DNA of 64,000 nucleotides from Marivivens niveibacter. GTDB lineage: Bacteria > Pseudomonadota > Alphaproteobacteria > Rhodobacterales > Rhodobacteraceae. Position 1 is the first letter of the stretch, and each line of letters begins with the position of its first letter. The notes below the pieces were generated by a model, which made no database searches, was not told where the DNA came from, and saw nothing but the letters and a program-made list of their open reading frames with translations. The position numbers and the translations under genes were made by a program. The stretch is taken from contig NZ_MSPP01000002.1 in assembly GCF_002150005.2 (NCBI RefSeq), forward strand, positions 1 through 64,000, given 5' to 3'. This document shows, piece after piece, positions 8,778 to 18,585 of this stretch.

Positions 8778-9647
8778 ATGCTTGATGATGATCTGGACGA
8801 TATCCACGCCCTGTTCCAAGGCTCGCCAAAAACGACCGAATTCAAAAAGCTGCGCAAACGCATTGTGCAAAACGTCCGCGAAGCGATCGAACAATACGGC
8901 ATGATCGAACGCGACACGCGTTGGTTGGTCTGCCTGTCGGGCGGCAAAGACAGCTACACCATGCTGGCGATTCTATACGAACTGAAATGGCGCGGTTTGC
9001 TGCCTGTGGACCTACTGGCCTGCAATCTGGATCAGGGCCAACCGGGTTTCCCGTCGACCGTTCTGCCCAAATTCCTAGAGGATATGGGCGTCCCGCATCG
9101 CATCGAATACCAAGACACCTATTCAATCGTTAAAGAAAAGGTACCCGCTGGTCGCACTTATTGCGCCCTGTGTTCGCGCCTGCGCCGCGGCAACCTGTAC
9201 CGCATCGCCCGCGAAGAAGGCTGTTCCGCCGTCGTTCTGGGCCACCACCGCGACGACATTCTGGAAACGTTTTTCATGAACATGTTCCACGGATCGCGCC
9301 TAGCTACGATGCCCCCCAAACTGGTCAACGAAGAAGGCGATCTGTTCGTCTATCGCCCGATGGCACATGTGGCCGAAATCGACTGCGAAAAATTCGCGAA
9401 ATCAATGAATTACCCAATTATTCCATGCGACCTATGCGGGTCACAGGACGGCCTGCAGCGTCAGCAGGTCAAAATGATTTTGGACCAGTGGGAAAAGAAC
9501 GCGCCAGGGCGTCGCCAAAAGATGTTCAAGGCGCTGACAAACACGCGCCCATCGCATCTGCTGGATACCGATTTGTTCGATTTCAAAGGTCTAACAATTT
9601 CTGAACGAAACGATTCAGATTGTTCGGATATTCCAAAGCTGCGTTAA
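8778..9647 (+). CDS. ttcA: tRNA 2-thiocytidine(32) synthetase TtcA
   Basis: This 289-residue cytoplasmic enzyme uses ATP and an iron-sulfur cluster to thiolate cytidine 32 in the tRNA anticodon loop. The PP-loop SGGKDS lies at about residues 54-59, and the cluster-binding CxxC pairs are CALC near 129 and CDLC near 220. Length and motif spacing match TtcA rather than TilS or ThiI. The gene follows yidD by nine bases in the rpmH-to-yidC run, so it is probably transcribed with translation and membrane-insertion genes. Confidence 0.95.
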   Translation: MLDDDLDDIHALFQGSPKTTEFKKLRKRIVQNVREAIEQYGMIERDTRWLVCLSGGKDSYTMLAILYELKWRGLLPVDLLACNLDQGQPGFPSTVLPKFLEDMGVPHRIEYQDTYSIVKEKVPAGRTYCALCSRLRRGNLYRIAREEGCSAVVLGHHRDDILETFFMNMFHGSRLATMPPKLVNEEGDLFVYRPMAHVAEIDCEKFAKSMNYPIIPCDLCGSQDGLQRQQVKMILDQWEKNAPGRRQKMFKALTNTRPSHLLDTDLFDFKGLTISERNDSDCSDIPKLR

Positions 9648-9707
9648 CACCTACGACAGCAATGTGTTCCAGATTGCCCCTGTTACGTTTGGGCAAAGGA
9701 TTGGAAC

Positions 9708-11219
9708 ATGCATCTGTGGCAACAACTGAAATCGCCATTCGCCGCGCTGGGGCCGCGCCATTATCTGGTGTTGTTCATGGCGGTCGGGACGACAACCCTA
9801 TTGTTCGGCGCCATTGCCGCAACAATTTCGGCCCTTACGGCTGCTCTGATTCTGATTGGGTTCTCTGATAAATCATCTGTTCAGCGTGATACCGATACGA
9901 TCACAGGCCTGCTGACCCGCGATGCCATTGATGATGTGATGTCGAACCATCTGTCCAGCCTGACCAATAACACCCATTGCGGGGCGATCATGCTGGAAAT
10001 CGACCGTTTTAAATTGATCGAAGAACGCCACGACCGACTTGGGGTGGAAACGATCTATCGCGCAATTGCCCAGCGCCTAACGGATATCCTGCGGACCGAA
10101 GATCAAATTAGCCGACTGGATGGACCCACCTTTGCCATCGCGCTCGCCCCATCGAAACGACTGGATCTAGAGGCTGCGATTCAACTGTCGTCGCGCATCC
10201 AACATGCGATGACCGATCCTGTCGAAATCGAAGGCGTAAATACGTATTTCACCGTATCGATTGGCTTTGCATTATCTGACCGGATCGACAGCGTTTTTGG
10301 CAGCACTTTGTTGCAAGCCGCGACCAACGCCCTGATCGAAGCCCAGCGCCACGCGCCCGCCGCTATTCGCAGCTATTCGCCCGCAATGCGCAGCCGGATC
10401 GCGACCTGTAACAAACTGGCTCAAATGGTTACGCACGCATTGGACAACGGCGAAATCACCGCTTTTTTCCAACCCCAAATCAGCACGCGCAGCGGTCAGC
10501 TCACTGGATTTGAAACACTGGCCAGATGGCACCACCCGTCGCGTGGGCTGGTTCCACCTTGTGAATTTTTACCTGCTTTGGCGCAAGCTGGCCAAATGCA
10601 CCGTTTGGGACACAAGATGATCGATGACGCATTGTCGGCCCTACATCGCTGGGACGCCCAAGGGTTCAAAGTATCTCGCGTTGGCGTCAACTTTTCCAAA
10701 GACGAACTACGCGATCCAACACTGGTCAGCCACATCGAAACCAGCCTGATCAACTACGGTCTATCGCCCGACCGTTTGGCCGTCGAAGTATTGGAAACGG
10801 TCGTCGCCGATAACGCTGATGACGTGGTCATTCGGAATCTTGCTGGGTTAGCGGGACTAGGCTGCCGATTGGATCTAGACGATTTCGGCACCGGCCACGC
10901 GTCAATCACATCGATCCGCCGATACGCAGTGGAACGCATTAAAATCGACCGATCATTCGTGACCAACATCGACAATGATGACGAACAACAAAAAATGGTC
11001 GCGGCGATCCTGACCATGGCAGAACGACTGGGTCTAGACACCTTGGCAGAAGGAGTCGAAACCATCGAAGAACGCCGCATGCTGGCCAGTTTAGGGTGCG
11101 GCCACGTGCAAGGCTTTGGAATTGCGCGCCCCATGGCACCTTGGGACGTGGATAACTGGATCCACAATTACAGGGCACAATCCGTCAGAGGGGCAAAGAT
11201 CCGTCAAAAGGTAGGGTAA
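9708..11219 (+). CDS. EAL-domain protein with degenerate GGDEF domain (c-di-GMP phosphodiesterase-like)
   Basis: This 503-residue protein has two N-terminal hydrophobic helices (about residues 17-52), a GGDEF-like domain and a C-terminal EAL domain. The GGDEF active site reads RLDGPTF at 136-142, so cyclase activity is not expected. The EAL domain keeps most catalytic positions: ETL at 269-271, an asparagine in VGVNFS, the ELTE-like EVLET, LDDFGTG near 389-395, IKIDRSF and AEGVET. Cyclic di-GMP hydrolysis is therefore plausible. It sits between ttcA and yidC with no obvious functional link. Confidence 0.88.
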   Translation: MHLWQQLKSPFAALGPRHYLVLFMAVGTTTLLFGAIAATISALTAALILIGFSDKSSVQRDTDTITGLLTRDAIDDVMSNHLSSLTNNTHCGAIMLEIDRFKLIEERHDRLGVETIYRAIAQRLTDILRTEDQISRLDGPTFAIALAPSKRLDLEAAIQLSSRIQHAMTDPVEIEGVNTYFTVSIGFALSDRIDSVFGSTLLQAATNALIEAQRHAPAAIRSYSPAMRSRIATCNKLAQMVTHALDNGEITAFFQPQISTRSGQLTGFETLARWHHPSRGLVPPCEFLPALAQAGQMHRLGHKMIDDALSALHRWDAQGFKVSRVGVNFSKDELRDPTLVSHIETSLINYGLSPDRLAVEVLETVVADNADDVVIRNLAGLAGLGCRLDLDDFGTGHASITSIRRYAVERIKIDRSFVTNIDNDDEQQKMVAAILTMAERLGLDTLAEGVETIEERRMLASLGCGHVQGFGIARPMAPWDVDNWIHNYRAQSVRGAKIRQKVG

Positions 11220-11321
11220 AGGCCCGCCTGCGACCCTATAAAACAGGGAAAACCGCTTGACCTTTGGGCCTATGCCCTGTTGAACCTGCCTGACCTTTTA
11301 CCATGCGACACGGCGGTTCAA

Positions 11322-13097
11322 ATGGACAATCAAAACAAGAACCTCATTTTGGCGACGGTGCTTAGCTTCGTTGTGATTACTGTCTGGTTCTTCCTCTTCC
11401 CACCAGAGGAACAATCCCCGGCGGTTGCCGAAGAATTAGCAACCGAACAACTGGCCGACCCTTCGGCACCAGCAACCGGAACAGCGGCTACAACCACAGT
11501 TGCGATATCAGAACCGGTGCAGGATGCACCACGCGTTCCAGTCGAAACCCCTGAACTCACAGGCTCCATCAGCCTGCTGGGCGGACGTATCGACGATATT
11601 TCGCTGCTGAACTACAACATCGACATGGGCAGCGATGAAATCGTTCATCTGCTGAATCCTGTCGGCGGCGACCGCGACGGTTATTATGCGGCTTTCGGTT
11701 GGTCGCCTAACGCTGGCGTTGATACCGCCGGTGTTCCTGGCCCTGATACCCTGTGGTCGCTGGAATCAGGCGAAACCCTGACGCCAGACAGCCCGATTAC
11801 TTTGGTTTGGGACAATGGCGCTGGCCTGACGTTCCGCAACACCTATTCGGTCGACGACAAATTCATGATGACCATCGATCAGACGGTCACCAACGCATCA
11901 GGCACCACGGCCACCATCACGCCTTATGGTGTGCTGCGCCGCTTTACCGAACCTGACGATCTAAAAGGCTTCTTTGTGCTGCACGAAGGTCTGGTTCGTA
12001 TGTCCGACAGCGCGCTGCAGGAACTGTCCTACAAAGATATCCGCAACGAAGAGACCGCCGACCGTATCGAAGTGTTGGAATCCGGTTGGATCGGCTACAC
12101 CGACCACTATTGGCTGACCACGATCATTCCCGATCAATCCCAGCCGTTCACATCGGTGTCGCGCCTTCAACCAGGTGAAGTCTACGAAGCAGACGCATTC
12201 ATGCCGTCGCAGACTTTGGCTGATGGCACAGACGCAACCGTTTCGACCCGTTTCTTTGTTGGCGCAAAAGAATGGGAAACCCTGCGTGAATACGAAAACG
12301 AACAGGGCGTCACCGGCTTCATCAACGCCATCGACTGGGGTTGGTTCTTTTTCCTGACGAAACCGATCTTCTGGCTGCTGCACAACATCAATGCTGTCAT
12401 CGGCAACATGGGCTGGTCCATTGTCGCACTGACCGTTGTGCTGAAAGCCTTGGTTCTGCCACTGGCGTATAAATCTTACGTTTCGATGGCAAAGATGAAA
12501 GAACTACAGCCGCAAATGGAAAAGCTGAAAGAGGAAGCCGGCGACGACCGCGCCAAACTTCAGCAAGGCATGATGAAGCTGTACCGCGACAACAAAGTGA
12601 ACCCAGCATCGGGTTGTATGCCAATGTTGCTGCAGATCCCGATCTTCTTCTCGCTGTACAAGGTGATCTTTGTCACCCTCGAACTGCGTCACGCACCTTG
12701 GATTGGTTGGATCCGCGACCTGTCGGCACCTGATCCATCGTCGATCCTGAACCTGTTCGGCCTGCTGCCTTATTCGACACCAGAACCTGGTAGCCTGTTC
12801 TTCATCCTATCGCTTGGCATTTTGCCGATCTTCTTGGGTGTTTCGATGTGGCTGCAACAGAAACTGAACCCTGCCCCCACCGATCCATCGCAGAAAATGA
12901 TCTTTGCTTGGATGCCATGGGTCTTCATGTTCATGCTGGGATCGTTCGCTTCGGGTCTGGTTCTGTACTGGATCACCAACAACGTGATCACCTTTATCCA
13001 GCAGTACGCCATCATGCGGAGCCACGGCCACAAGCCTGACGTTCTAGGCAACATCACCTCGGCGTTTAATCGCAACAAAGCCAAGGCCGAGGAATGA
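11322..13097 (+). CDS. yidC: Membrane protein insertase YidC
   Basis: This 591-residue inner-membrane insertase works alone or with SecYEG. An N-terminal signal-anchor helix (MDNQNKNLILATVLSF onward) is followed by a low-complexity linker, a large periplasmic beta domain, and the conserved five-helix insertase core from about residue 345. The core contains NPASGCMPMLLQIP and the two C-terminal helices. The ATG at 11322 gives the standard Gram-negative N-terminus; a TTG at 11280 in frame is not needed. The stop overlaps the MOSC gene start (ATGA). Confidence 0.97.
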   Translation: MDNQNKNLILATVLSFVVITVWFFLFPPEEQSPAVAEELATEQLADPSAPATGTAATTTVAISEPVQDAPRVPVETPELTGSISLLGGRIDDISLLNYNIDMGSDEIVHLLNPVGGDRDGYYAAFGWSPNAGVDTAGVPGPDTLWSLESGETLTPDSPITLVWDNGAGLTFRNTYSVDDKFMMTIDQTVTNASGTTATITPYGVLRRFTEPDDLKGFFVLHEGLVRMSDSALQELSYKDIRNEETADRIEVLESGWIGYTDHYWLTTIIPDQSQPFTSVSRLQPGEVYEADAFMPSQTLADGTDATVSTRFFVGAKEWETLREYENEQGVTGFINAIDWGWFFFLTKPIFWLLHNINAVIGNMGWSIVALTVVLKALVLPLAYKSYVSMAKMKELQPQMEKLKEEAGDDRAKLQQGMMKLYRDNKVNPASGCMPMLLQIPIFFSLYKVIFVTLELRHAPWIGWIRDLSAPDPSSILNLFGLLPYSTPEPGSLFFILSLGILPIFLGVSMWLQQKLNPAPTDPSQKMIFAWMPWVFMFMLGSFASGLVLYWITNNVITFIQQYAIMRSHGHKPDVLGNITSAFNRNKAKAEE

Positions 13098-13846
13098 TCG
13101 CCACGCTGAAAAGCATTCATCGCCATCCGATAAAATCGATTGGCGTTGAAACCCTAGCAAGCGCGTCCCTAGCACAGGGGCGCGCTATGCCTTTGGATCG
13201 TATGTGGGCTGTCTTACATAGCGTATCCAAAATTTCGCCCGAAAATGGCGTGGCCCCTTGGGCTAAAAAACCAAATTTCTTTATCGGCCGGTCCCATCCC
13301 GAATTGATGTGCGTGACCGCCGAAACCGATGGCGACACCATAACACTGCACCATCCCCGCGCTGCGTCGATCACCTTTGCCCCTGACACCCAAGGTGCGG
13401 ACTTGATCGATTGGCTGAACGCTTTGGTACCTGACGCGGGCCACGGCCCCACTGAAATCGTACGCGCAGCCGACGCGCAGTTCACCGATCAGGCGGACCA
13501 ATACGTCTCCGTTCTGAACACCGCCTCATTGGCCGACCTAAGCGCGAAAACGGGCCGCGATCTATCGCCCGCTCGTTTTCGCGGAAACCTATGGGTCGAT
13601 GGTTGGGCGCCCTTTGCCGAAACAGACATTATCGGCAAAGACATCAAAATTGGCGACGTCACACTGACCACAGTCACGCCGATCGAACGCTGCCGCGCCA
13701 CCGATACCAATACGGTCACAGGCGAGCGCGATATTGATATACTGCGCGCATTGGGCGAACACTATAACACCCGTGACTTGGGTATATTCTGCAAAGTAAC
13801 CCACAGCGGCACAGTAGCCGTGGGTGACAAAGTCGAGGTTCTATAA
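13094..13846 (+). CDS. MOSC-domain protein (molybdenum/sulfur-carrier-like)
   Basis: This 250-residue protein has an N-terminal MOSC beta-barrel (LKSIHRHPIKSIG) and a C-terminal MOSC domain. The key cysteine is C200 in TPIERCRATD, the position that carries sulfur or ligates molybdenum cofactor in characterised members such as YcbX and mARC. Relatives reduce N-hydroxylated compounds or transfer sulfur to the cofactor; which applies here is not decidable. It overlaps yidC by four bases and abuts engB, so expression is probably linked to the membrane-insertase operon. Confidence 0.88.
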   Translation: MIATLKSIHRHPIKSIGVETLASASLAQGRAMPLDRMWAVLHSVSKISPENGVAPWAKKPNFFIGRSHPELMCVTAETDGDTITLHHPRAASITFAPDTQGADLIDWLNALVPDAGHGPTEIVRAADAQFTDQADQYVSVLNTASLADLSAKTGRDLSPARFRGNLWVDGWAPFAETDIIGKDIKIGDVTLTTVTPIERCRATDTNTVTGERDIDILRALGEHYNTRDLGIFCKVTHSGTVAVGDKVEVL

Positions 13847-14497
13847 ATGGAAATCCCTTTCAACATTGTCGAAGAACCCGATGACATGGCCCGCGAACGC
13901 GGCCGCCTGATGTTTGCAGGCGAAGTCGAGTTCCTGAAAGGCGTCGTTGCTATGAACGGTCTGCCTCCTGCGGACCGCGCCGAGGTATGCTTTGCCGGTC
14001 GGTCGAACGTCGGCAAATCCAGCCTGATCAATGCGCTGACTGGCCGCAAAGGGATCGCACGTACGTCCAACACGCCGGGCCGCACGCAGGAAATCAACTA
14101 CTTCACGGTTGGCACAGATCACTATGTCGTCGACGTGCCAGGATACGGTTTTGCCAACGCGCCGGTTGCGGTCGTCGAAAAATGGCAAAACCTACTGAAA
14201 AACTATCTATCGGGGCGCCCTACGCTGCGCCGCGTTTTCGTTTTGATCGACAGCCGCCACGGCCCGAAAAAAGTAGACGAAGAAATTATGACACTGTTGG
14301 ACAAAGCAGCTGTCACATTTCAGGTCGTGATGACCAAAACCGATAAGGTACGCAAAACCCACCTAGAGGAATCGCTGGCAGTCACCCGCAAGGTGCTGCA
14401 AAAACACCCAGCCGCCTATCCAGAGCTGATCCTGACCAGCTCGGAAAAGGGCGAAGGCATTTCGACCCTGCGTGCCATTATTGCAAATATTGACTGA
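13847..14497 (+). CDS. engB: Ribosome biogenesis GTPase EngB/YihA/YsxC
   Basis: This 216-residue TRAFAC GTPase is required for late 50S subunit assembly. The G motifs are clear: G1 GRSNVGKSS at residues 51-59, a threonine switch in [10 protein letters not shown]3 DVPGYG, and G4 TKTDK. The gene begins directly after the MOSC stop codon with no gap. Its place after rnpA, yidD and yidC keeps ribosome and membrane biogenesis functions together, as in related alphaproteobacteria. Confidence 0.96.
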   Translation: MEIPFNIVEEPDDMARERGRLMFAGEVEFLKGVVAMNGLPPADRAEVCFAGRSNVGKSSLINALTGRKGIARTSNTPGRTQEINYFTVGTDHYVVDVPGYGFANAPVAVVEKWQNLLKNYLSGRPTLRRVFVLIDSRHGPKKVDEEIMTLLDKAAVTFQVVMTKTDKVRKTHLEESLAVTRKVLQKHPAAYPELILTSSEKGEGISTLRAIIANID

Positions 14498-14535
14498 CCC
14501 TTATTCGAACGGGACCGGACATGAGGAAACAAGAT

Positions 14536-15414
14536 ATGAACCGTGACTGGATCGCAACCGCCCGGACCCTGTCCGAAGCTCTGCCCTATTTGCAGCGCTA
14601 TGCCGGATCGATCGTTGTCGTGAAATTCGGCGGCAACGCGATGGGCGATGACGAAGCGATGGCAGATTTCGCCCGCGACATCGTTCTGATGCGTCAGGTC
14701 GGCGTGAACCCCGTTGTCGTCCACGGCGGTGGCCCGATGATCAACGAAATGTTGGACAAACTGGGCATCGAATCCGAATTCGTCCGCGGCAAACGCGTGA
14801 CGGATAAAAAGACCGTCGAAGTGGTCGAAATGGTTCTGACAGGCCTTGTGAACAAACGTATCGTTCAGGCCATCATGGACGAAGGTGGCCGCGCCGTTGG
14901 CCTGTCGGGCAAAGACGACGACCTGATGGTCTGCGTGGCGGACGATCCAGAACTGGGCTTTGTCGGCAAACCAGTGGAGATGAACGTGCAGGTTCTGCAC
15001 GATCTGTTCGCCGCAGGTATCATTCCTGTAATCGCCCCTGTCGCGACTGGCATGAATGAAAATGAAACCTTCAACGTGAACGGCGACACCGCAGCAGGTG
15101 CGATCGCTGGGGCGCTAAAGGCCGATCGCCTGTTGCTGCTGACGAACATCACGGGCGTCAAAAACAAAGATGGCGAAGTGATCACGCAAATGACACCAAC
15201 AGAAGTCCGCGACATGATCGCCGATGGCACTATCGCTGGTGGCATGATCCCAAAAACCGAAACCGCGCTACAAGCCGTCGAAGAAGGCGTGCGCGGTGTC
15301 GTTATTCTGGACGGCCGTGTTGCGAACGCCTGCTTGTTGGAACTTTTCACCGAACACGGCGCGGGGTCGATGATCCGCAGCACGGAACCCAGCGTAAAGC
15401 CACGCGGTGCCTAA
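14536..15414 (+). CDS. argB: Acetylglutamate kinase
   Basis: This 292-residue amino-acid kinase phosphorylates N-acetyl-L-glutamate in the second step of arginine biosynthesis. The ATP loop KFGGNAM is at residues 30-36, VVHGGGPMI binds substrate, and the family C-terminal ATP-binding region is intact. An N-terminal helix before residue 25 suits the arginine-inhibited hexameric form. I chose the ATG at 14536 because GAGGAA lies eight bases upstream; an in-frame ATG at 14521 would add five residues and has a poorer site. Confidence 0.96.
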   Translation: MNRDWIATARTLSEALPYLQRYAGSIVVVKFGGNAMGDDEAMADFARDIVLMRQVGVNPVVVHGGGPMINEMLDKLGIESEFVRGKRVTDKKTVEVVEMVLTGLVNKRIVQAIMDEGGRAVGLSGKDDDLMVCVADDPELGFVGKPVEMNVQVLHDLFAAGIIPVIAPVATGMNENETFNVNGDTAAGAIAGALKADRLLLLTNITGVKNKDGEVITQMTPTEVRDMIADGTIAGGMIPKTETALQAVEEGVRGVVILDGRVANACLLELFTEHGAGSMIRSTEPSVKPRGA

Positions 15415-16045
15415 CCTGATCGATCAGTTGGCGGAACATGGGCTCCGAATTTCGGGGCTGGTTTCGCCAACTGAAAACGACGCAGTGCCTGACTGGGTAA
15501 AATGCATCGCACTCATTTCCCCTGCAGAACCTGAATTTTGGCCCATCTTCACAGCCTCTGATGAATGGCGCGATGGCGGCGCTGATCCGCTGGATCGCTG
15601 GTCTAGACGGACGATTGGCCGGATTGCCTGCGATCACAAGGCCAAAGCCTACTTCCCTTTCGGCGGCCCTCCGTTTCATCCGTTTTACAGCTGGGCAATT
15701 AGGTCTGGATCAGTAATCGCATCACCCGTAACGCTGTTGGTCGACGGGACATCGGGATTATTCATTTCCTATAGGGGCGCTATCGCACTGCGAACGCGAC
15801 CAGATATCGAACTCCCGCCGCCACCCTGTTCAGACTGCATGTCAAAACCTTGCCTCACATCATGCCCCTGTGAGGCACTGAATGCAGAGGGCTATGATGT
15901 TGAGCGCTGCCAAGAATATTTGGACACCAGAGACGGTCAAACATGCCTTTTAAACGGTTGTGCTGTGCGCCGCGCTTGCCCCATTGGGTCAGATCATCGT
16001 CCAGCGGCGCAATCGGCCTATTCCATGGCCCAATTCAAACGCTAA
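15407..16045 (+). CDS. Ferredoxin-like iron-sulfur protein of unknown function
   Basis: This 212-residue protein has a C-terminal cysteine-rich region. The pattern C141-x2-C144-x4-C149-x3-C153-P is that of a 4Fe-4S ferredoxin or QueG-like module. A second set (C168, C180, C185, C191-P) could hold another cluster. The N-terminal 135 residues match no fold I recognise; [14 protein letters not shown] is its most distinctive patch. It starts with GTG inside the last eight bases of argB, implying translational coupling. I cannot name a reaction; the QueG resemblance is limited to the cysteine region. Confidence 0.75.
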   Translation: MPNLIDQLAEHGLRISGLVSPTENDAVPDWVKCIALISPAEPEFWPIFTASDEWRDGGADPLDRWSRRTIGRIACDHKAKAYFPFGGPPFHPFYSWAIRSGSVIASPVTLLVDGTSGLFISYRGAIALRTRPDIELPPPPCSDCMSKPCLTSCPCEALNAEGYDVERCQEYLDTRDGQTCLLNGCAVRRACPIGSDHRPAAQSAYSMAQFKR

Positions 16046-17594
16046 CGCGTTCGCGCACCCAATCATCCAGCTCCGCTATTTGATCGGCCGTTAAACGTAG
16101 ACCCAATTTACTGCGCCGCCAAACAATGTCCTCGGCTGTTCGGGCAAACTCTTTTTCGATCAACCAAACGACCTCGCGCTCGGTCAATGTCTCCCCGCAA
16201 TCCGTACCCAAATCATCGAACGTCTTTGATCCGCTAAGAATATCGAACGCCTCTGTTCCATACGCGCGAACCAAACGGTAGGCATGATCATGCGTCAAAT
16301 ATGGAAATTCTATTTCCAGCTTTGACACCAATGCATCAAAACAACCGACTTCGAAATCACCGCCGGGTAGAGGCACTCCTGCGGTCCAATCGGTGCGATC
16401 TACACCGCAATGGTCCGTAATATGTTTCATCGCGCTTTCGGCCAGCTTGCGATAGGTCGTGATTTTGCCACCAAAGATATTCAGCACGAACGCACCGCCC
16501 GTTGTGTCTGCCTTTAGCGTATAATCACGTGTCGCAGCCGACGCATTTTCCGCACCGTCATCATGCAGCGGGCGCACGCCAGAATAGGTCCAAACGACGT
16601 CTTCGGCCGCGATTTGCTGTTCGAAGTACTGGTTCGCAAAATTGATCAGATAATCCCGTTCTTCATCAGTGCAAACGGGCGGTGAAGATGGGTCCGCGTG
16701 ATCCGCGTCAGTGGTCCCGATCAAAGTGAAATCCCGCTCATAGGGGATCGCGAAAATGATCCGCCCGTCGGCTCCTTGAAAGAAATAGCATTTGTCGTGA
16801 TCGTACAAACGTTTGGTCACGATATGACTGCCGCGCACCAGACGGACATTATCGCGGCTGTCCAGATCCAATGGTCCATGGATAAGATCGCCCACCCACG
16901 GTCCCGCTGCATTCACCAACATTTTCGCGCGGATCACTTTGGTGCCGCTATGGTCTTGAACGGTAATTTCCCAATGGTCCGCATGGCGGGTCGCGCCGAT
17001 TACTTTGGTGCGAGTCAAAATCTCTGCGCCACGCTGCTGCGCATCACGAGCGTTCAAAACAACAAGACGGGAATCTTCGACCCAGCAATCTGAATATTCA
17101 TATGCTTTTGCAAACTTTGACTGCAGAGGTTTCCCTTCGGGCGCGGCAGTCAGGTCCAACGTTTTGGTCGCTGGCAGAATTTTTCGTCCGCCCAGATTGT
17201 CGTACAAAAACAACCCCAGTCGGATCAGCCACGCAGGGCGGCGCCCTTTGGTCCAAGGCATAACTGCATTCAACAATTTTGATGTCGGTGTTGTCGATTC
17301 AAACCGCATATCTTTGTGGTAGGGCAGCACAAAACGCATTGGCCATGAAATATGAGGCATCGCCCGCAGCAGTGTTTCGCGTTCGATCAATGCCTCGCGC
17401 ACCAATCTGACTTCGAAATATTCTAGGTATCGTAGTCCGCCATGAAATAGCTTGGTCGAGGCGCTGGACGTCGCCGAAGCTAGGTCATCCATTTCCGCCA
17501 AACCAACCGACAAACCGCGGCCAGCTGCGTCCCGTGCGATACCACATCCGTTAATGCCACCGCCGATGATAAATAGATCAAATTCTTTGGTCAC
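16035..17594 (-). CDS. glpD: Glycerol-3-phosphate dehydrogenase (FAD-dependent)
   Basis: This 519-residue membrane-associated flavoenzyme oxidises glycerol-3-phosphate to dihydroxyacetone phosphate and passes electrons to quinone. The FAD-binding motif GGGINGCGIARDAAGRG lies at residues 11-27. Further family marks are LFHGGLRYLE and a C-terminal alpha-helical domain. The start is GTG with a GAGGGG site upstream. It diverges from a GlpR-type regulator, and an inverted repeat lies about 30-50 bases upstream of its start. The 3' end overlaps the convergent ferredoxin-like gene by 11 bases. No glpK or glpF is in view. Confidence 0.95.
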   Translation of the reverse strand: MTKEFDLFIIGGGINGCGIARDAAGRGLSVGLAEMDDLASATSSASTKLFHGGLRYLEYFEVRLVREALIERETLLRAMPHISWPMRFVLPYHKDMRFESTTPTSKLLNAVMPWTKGRRPAWLIRLGLFLYDNLGGRKILPATKTLDLTAAPEGKPLQSKFAKAYEYSDCWVEDSRLVVLNARDAQQRGAEILTRTKVIGATRHADHWEITVQDHSGTKVIRAKMLVNAAGPWVGDLIHGPLDLDSRDNVRLVRGSHIVTKRLYDHDKCYFFQGADGRIIFAIPYERDFTLIGTTDADHADPSSPPVCTDEERDYLINFANQYFEQQIAAEDVVWTYSGVRPLHDDGAENASAATRDYTLKADTTGGAFVLNIFGGKITTYRKLAESAMKHITDHCGVDRTDWTAGVPLPGGDFEVGCFDALVSKLEIEFPYLTHDHAYRLVRAYGTEAFDILSGSKTFDDLGTDCGETLTEREVVWLIEKEFARTAEDIVWRRSKLGLRLTADQIAELDDWVRERVSV

Positions 17595-17623
17595 AGCACC
17601 AACCCCTCAAAATCGAAACAAAG

Positions 17624-17642
17624 CGAACATAAAAATTGTTCG
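17624..17642. promoter_or_regulatory. Candidate GlpR/DeoR operator
   Basis: An inverted repeat CGAACA (17624-17629), seven bases, TGTTCG (17637-17642) lies between the divergent glpD and glpR-like genes, close to glpD. GlpR operators in other proteobacteria contain TTCG/CGAA half-sites, so this is a natural target. Binding is inferred. Confidence 0.5.
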
Positions 17643-17760
17643 GTTTACGGTGAAATATCACGCATAAGATAAAAATCCAGCCTCAAACACCGCAAAGCCT
17701 AGCCAAAAGGAACAAAATCGTCGAATAACGATCAAAATCGCGCGTTACGTGGGGGAAAAC

Positions 17761-18531
17761 ATGGTTCAGTCTTTTCGTGCATCCGAAATTATTGATATCG
17801 CCCGCCGTGAAGGCAAAGTCACCGTAGAAGGACTGGCGGCCCATTTTGGCGTAACTTTACAAACGATCAGACGGGATCTGACGGAATTGGCGGATTCGGG
17901 CAAATTGGATCGCGTGCATGGCGGTGCGGTATTGCCATCAGGCATCAACAACATCGGCTACGAAGACCGCCGCACGCTGAACCAAGCCAGCAAGGTCGAT
18001 ATCGCCCGCAAATGCGCGCATGATATTCCCGAAGACTGTTCGCTATTCCTGAATATTGGAACAACGACCGAAGCTGTCGCGGCCGAGCTCAAATCACATC
18101 GCAACCTAATGGTCGTCACTAACAATATGAACGTCGCCACGACACTGGTTGCGAATGAAACCTGTCAGGTCATTGTCGCCGGTGGACGGTTGCGGCGCAC
18201 GGATGGCGGATTGGTAGGCACGCTGACCACGGAAACCATCCGGCAGTTTAAATTCGACATCGCGGTGATCGGATGTTCAGCCGTCGACGCCGATGGTGAC
18301 ATCATGGATTTCGATGTGGACGAAGTGGGTGTCAGTCAAACAATCATCAATCGTGCGCGTAAAGTGATACTGGTCGCAGACCATACCAAATTTCAACGAT
18401 CCGCCCCCGCCCGCATTGGCACGTTGGAAATGGTCGATGCGATCTACACGGATAGGCCGCTGAACGATGAACTGATGCAGCGCTGCGACGAATGGAACAC
18501 CGCCGTAATCATTTGCGAACCAACCGAATAA
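17761..18531 (+). CDS. glpR: DeoR-family transcriptional regulator, GlpR-type
   Basis: This 256-residue repressor has an N-terminal winged helix-turn-helix (residues 6-57, containing VTVEGLAAHFGVTLQTIRRD) and a C-terminal DeoR sensor domain related to ribose-5-phosphate isomerase folds. Such GlpR proteins are released from DNA by glycerol-3-phosphate. Divergence from glpD supports that assignment. The ATG at 17761 has GGGGGA close upstream, so it is preferred to the in-frame ATG at 17749. Transcription ends in the hairpin at 18536. Confidence 0.88.
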   Translation: MVQSFRASEIIDIARREGKVTVEGLAAHFGVTLQTIRRDLTELADSGKLDRVHGGAVLPSGINNIGYEDRRTLNQASKVDIARKCAHDIPEDCSLFLNIGTTTEAVAAELKSHRNLMVVTNNMNVATTLVANETCQVIVAGGRLRRTDGGLVGTLTTETIRQFKFDIAVIGCSAVDADGDIMDFDVDEVGVSQTIINRARKVILVADHTKFQRSAPARIGTLEMVDAIYTDRPLNDELMQRCDEWNTAVIICEPTE

Positions 18532-18535
18532 AAAA

Positions 18536-18564
18536 GGGCCGCCCGACACAACGTCAGGCGGCCC
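18536..18564. terminator. Bidirectional hairpin terminator
   Basis: GGGCCGCC and GGCGGCCC form an eight-pair stem extended by GAC/GTC around a five-base loop. It lies between convergent glpR and bztD genes, five bases after the glpR stop. An A run lies before it, which becomes a U tract for the minus-strand transcript. Confidence 0.8.
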
Positions 18565-18585
18565 ATATAATTTCTAACCTATCAG

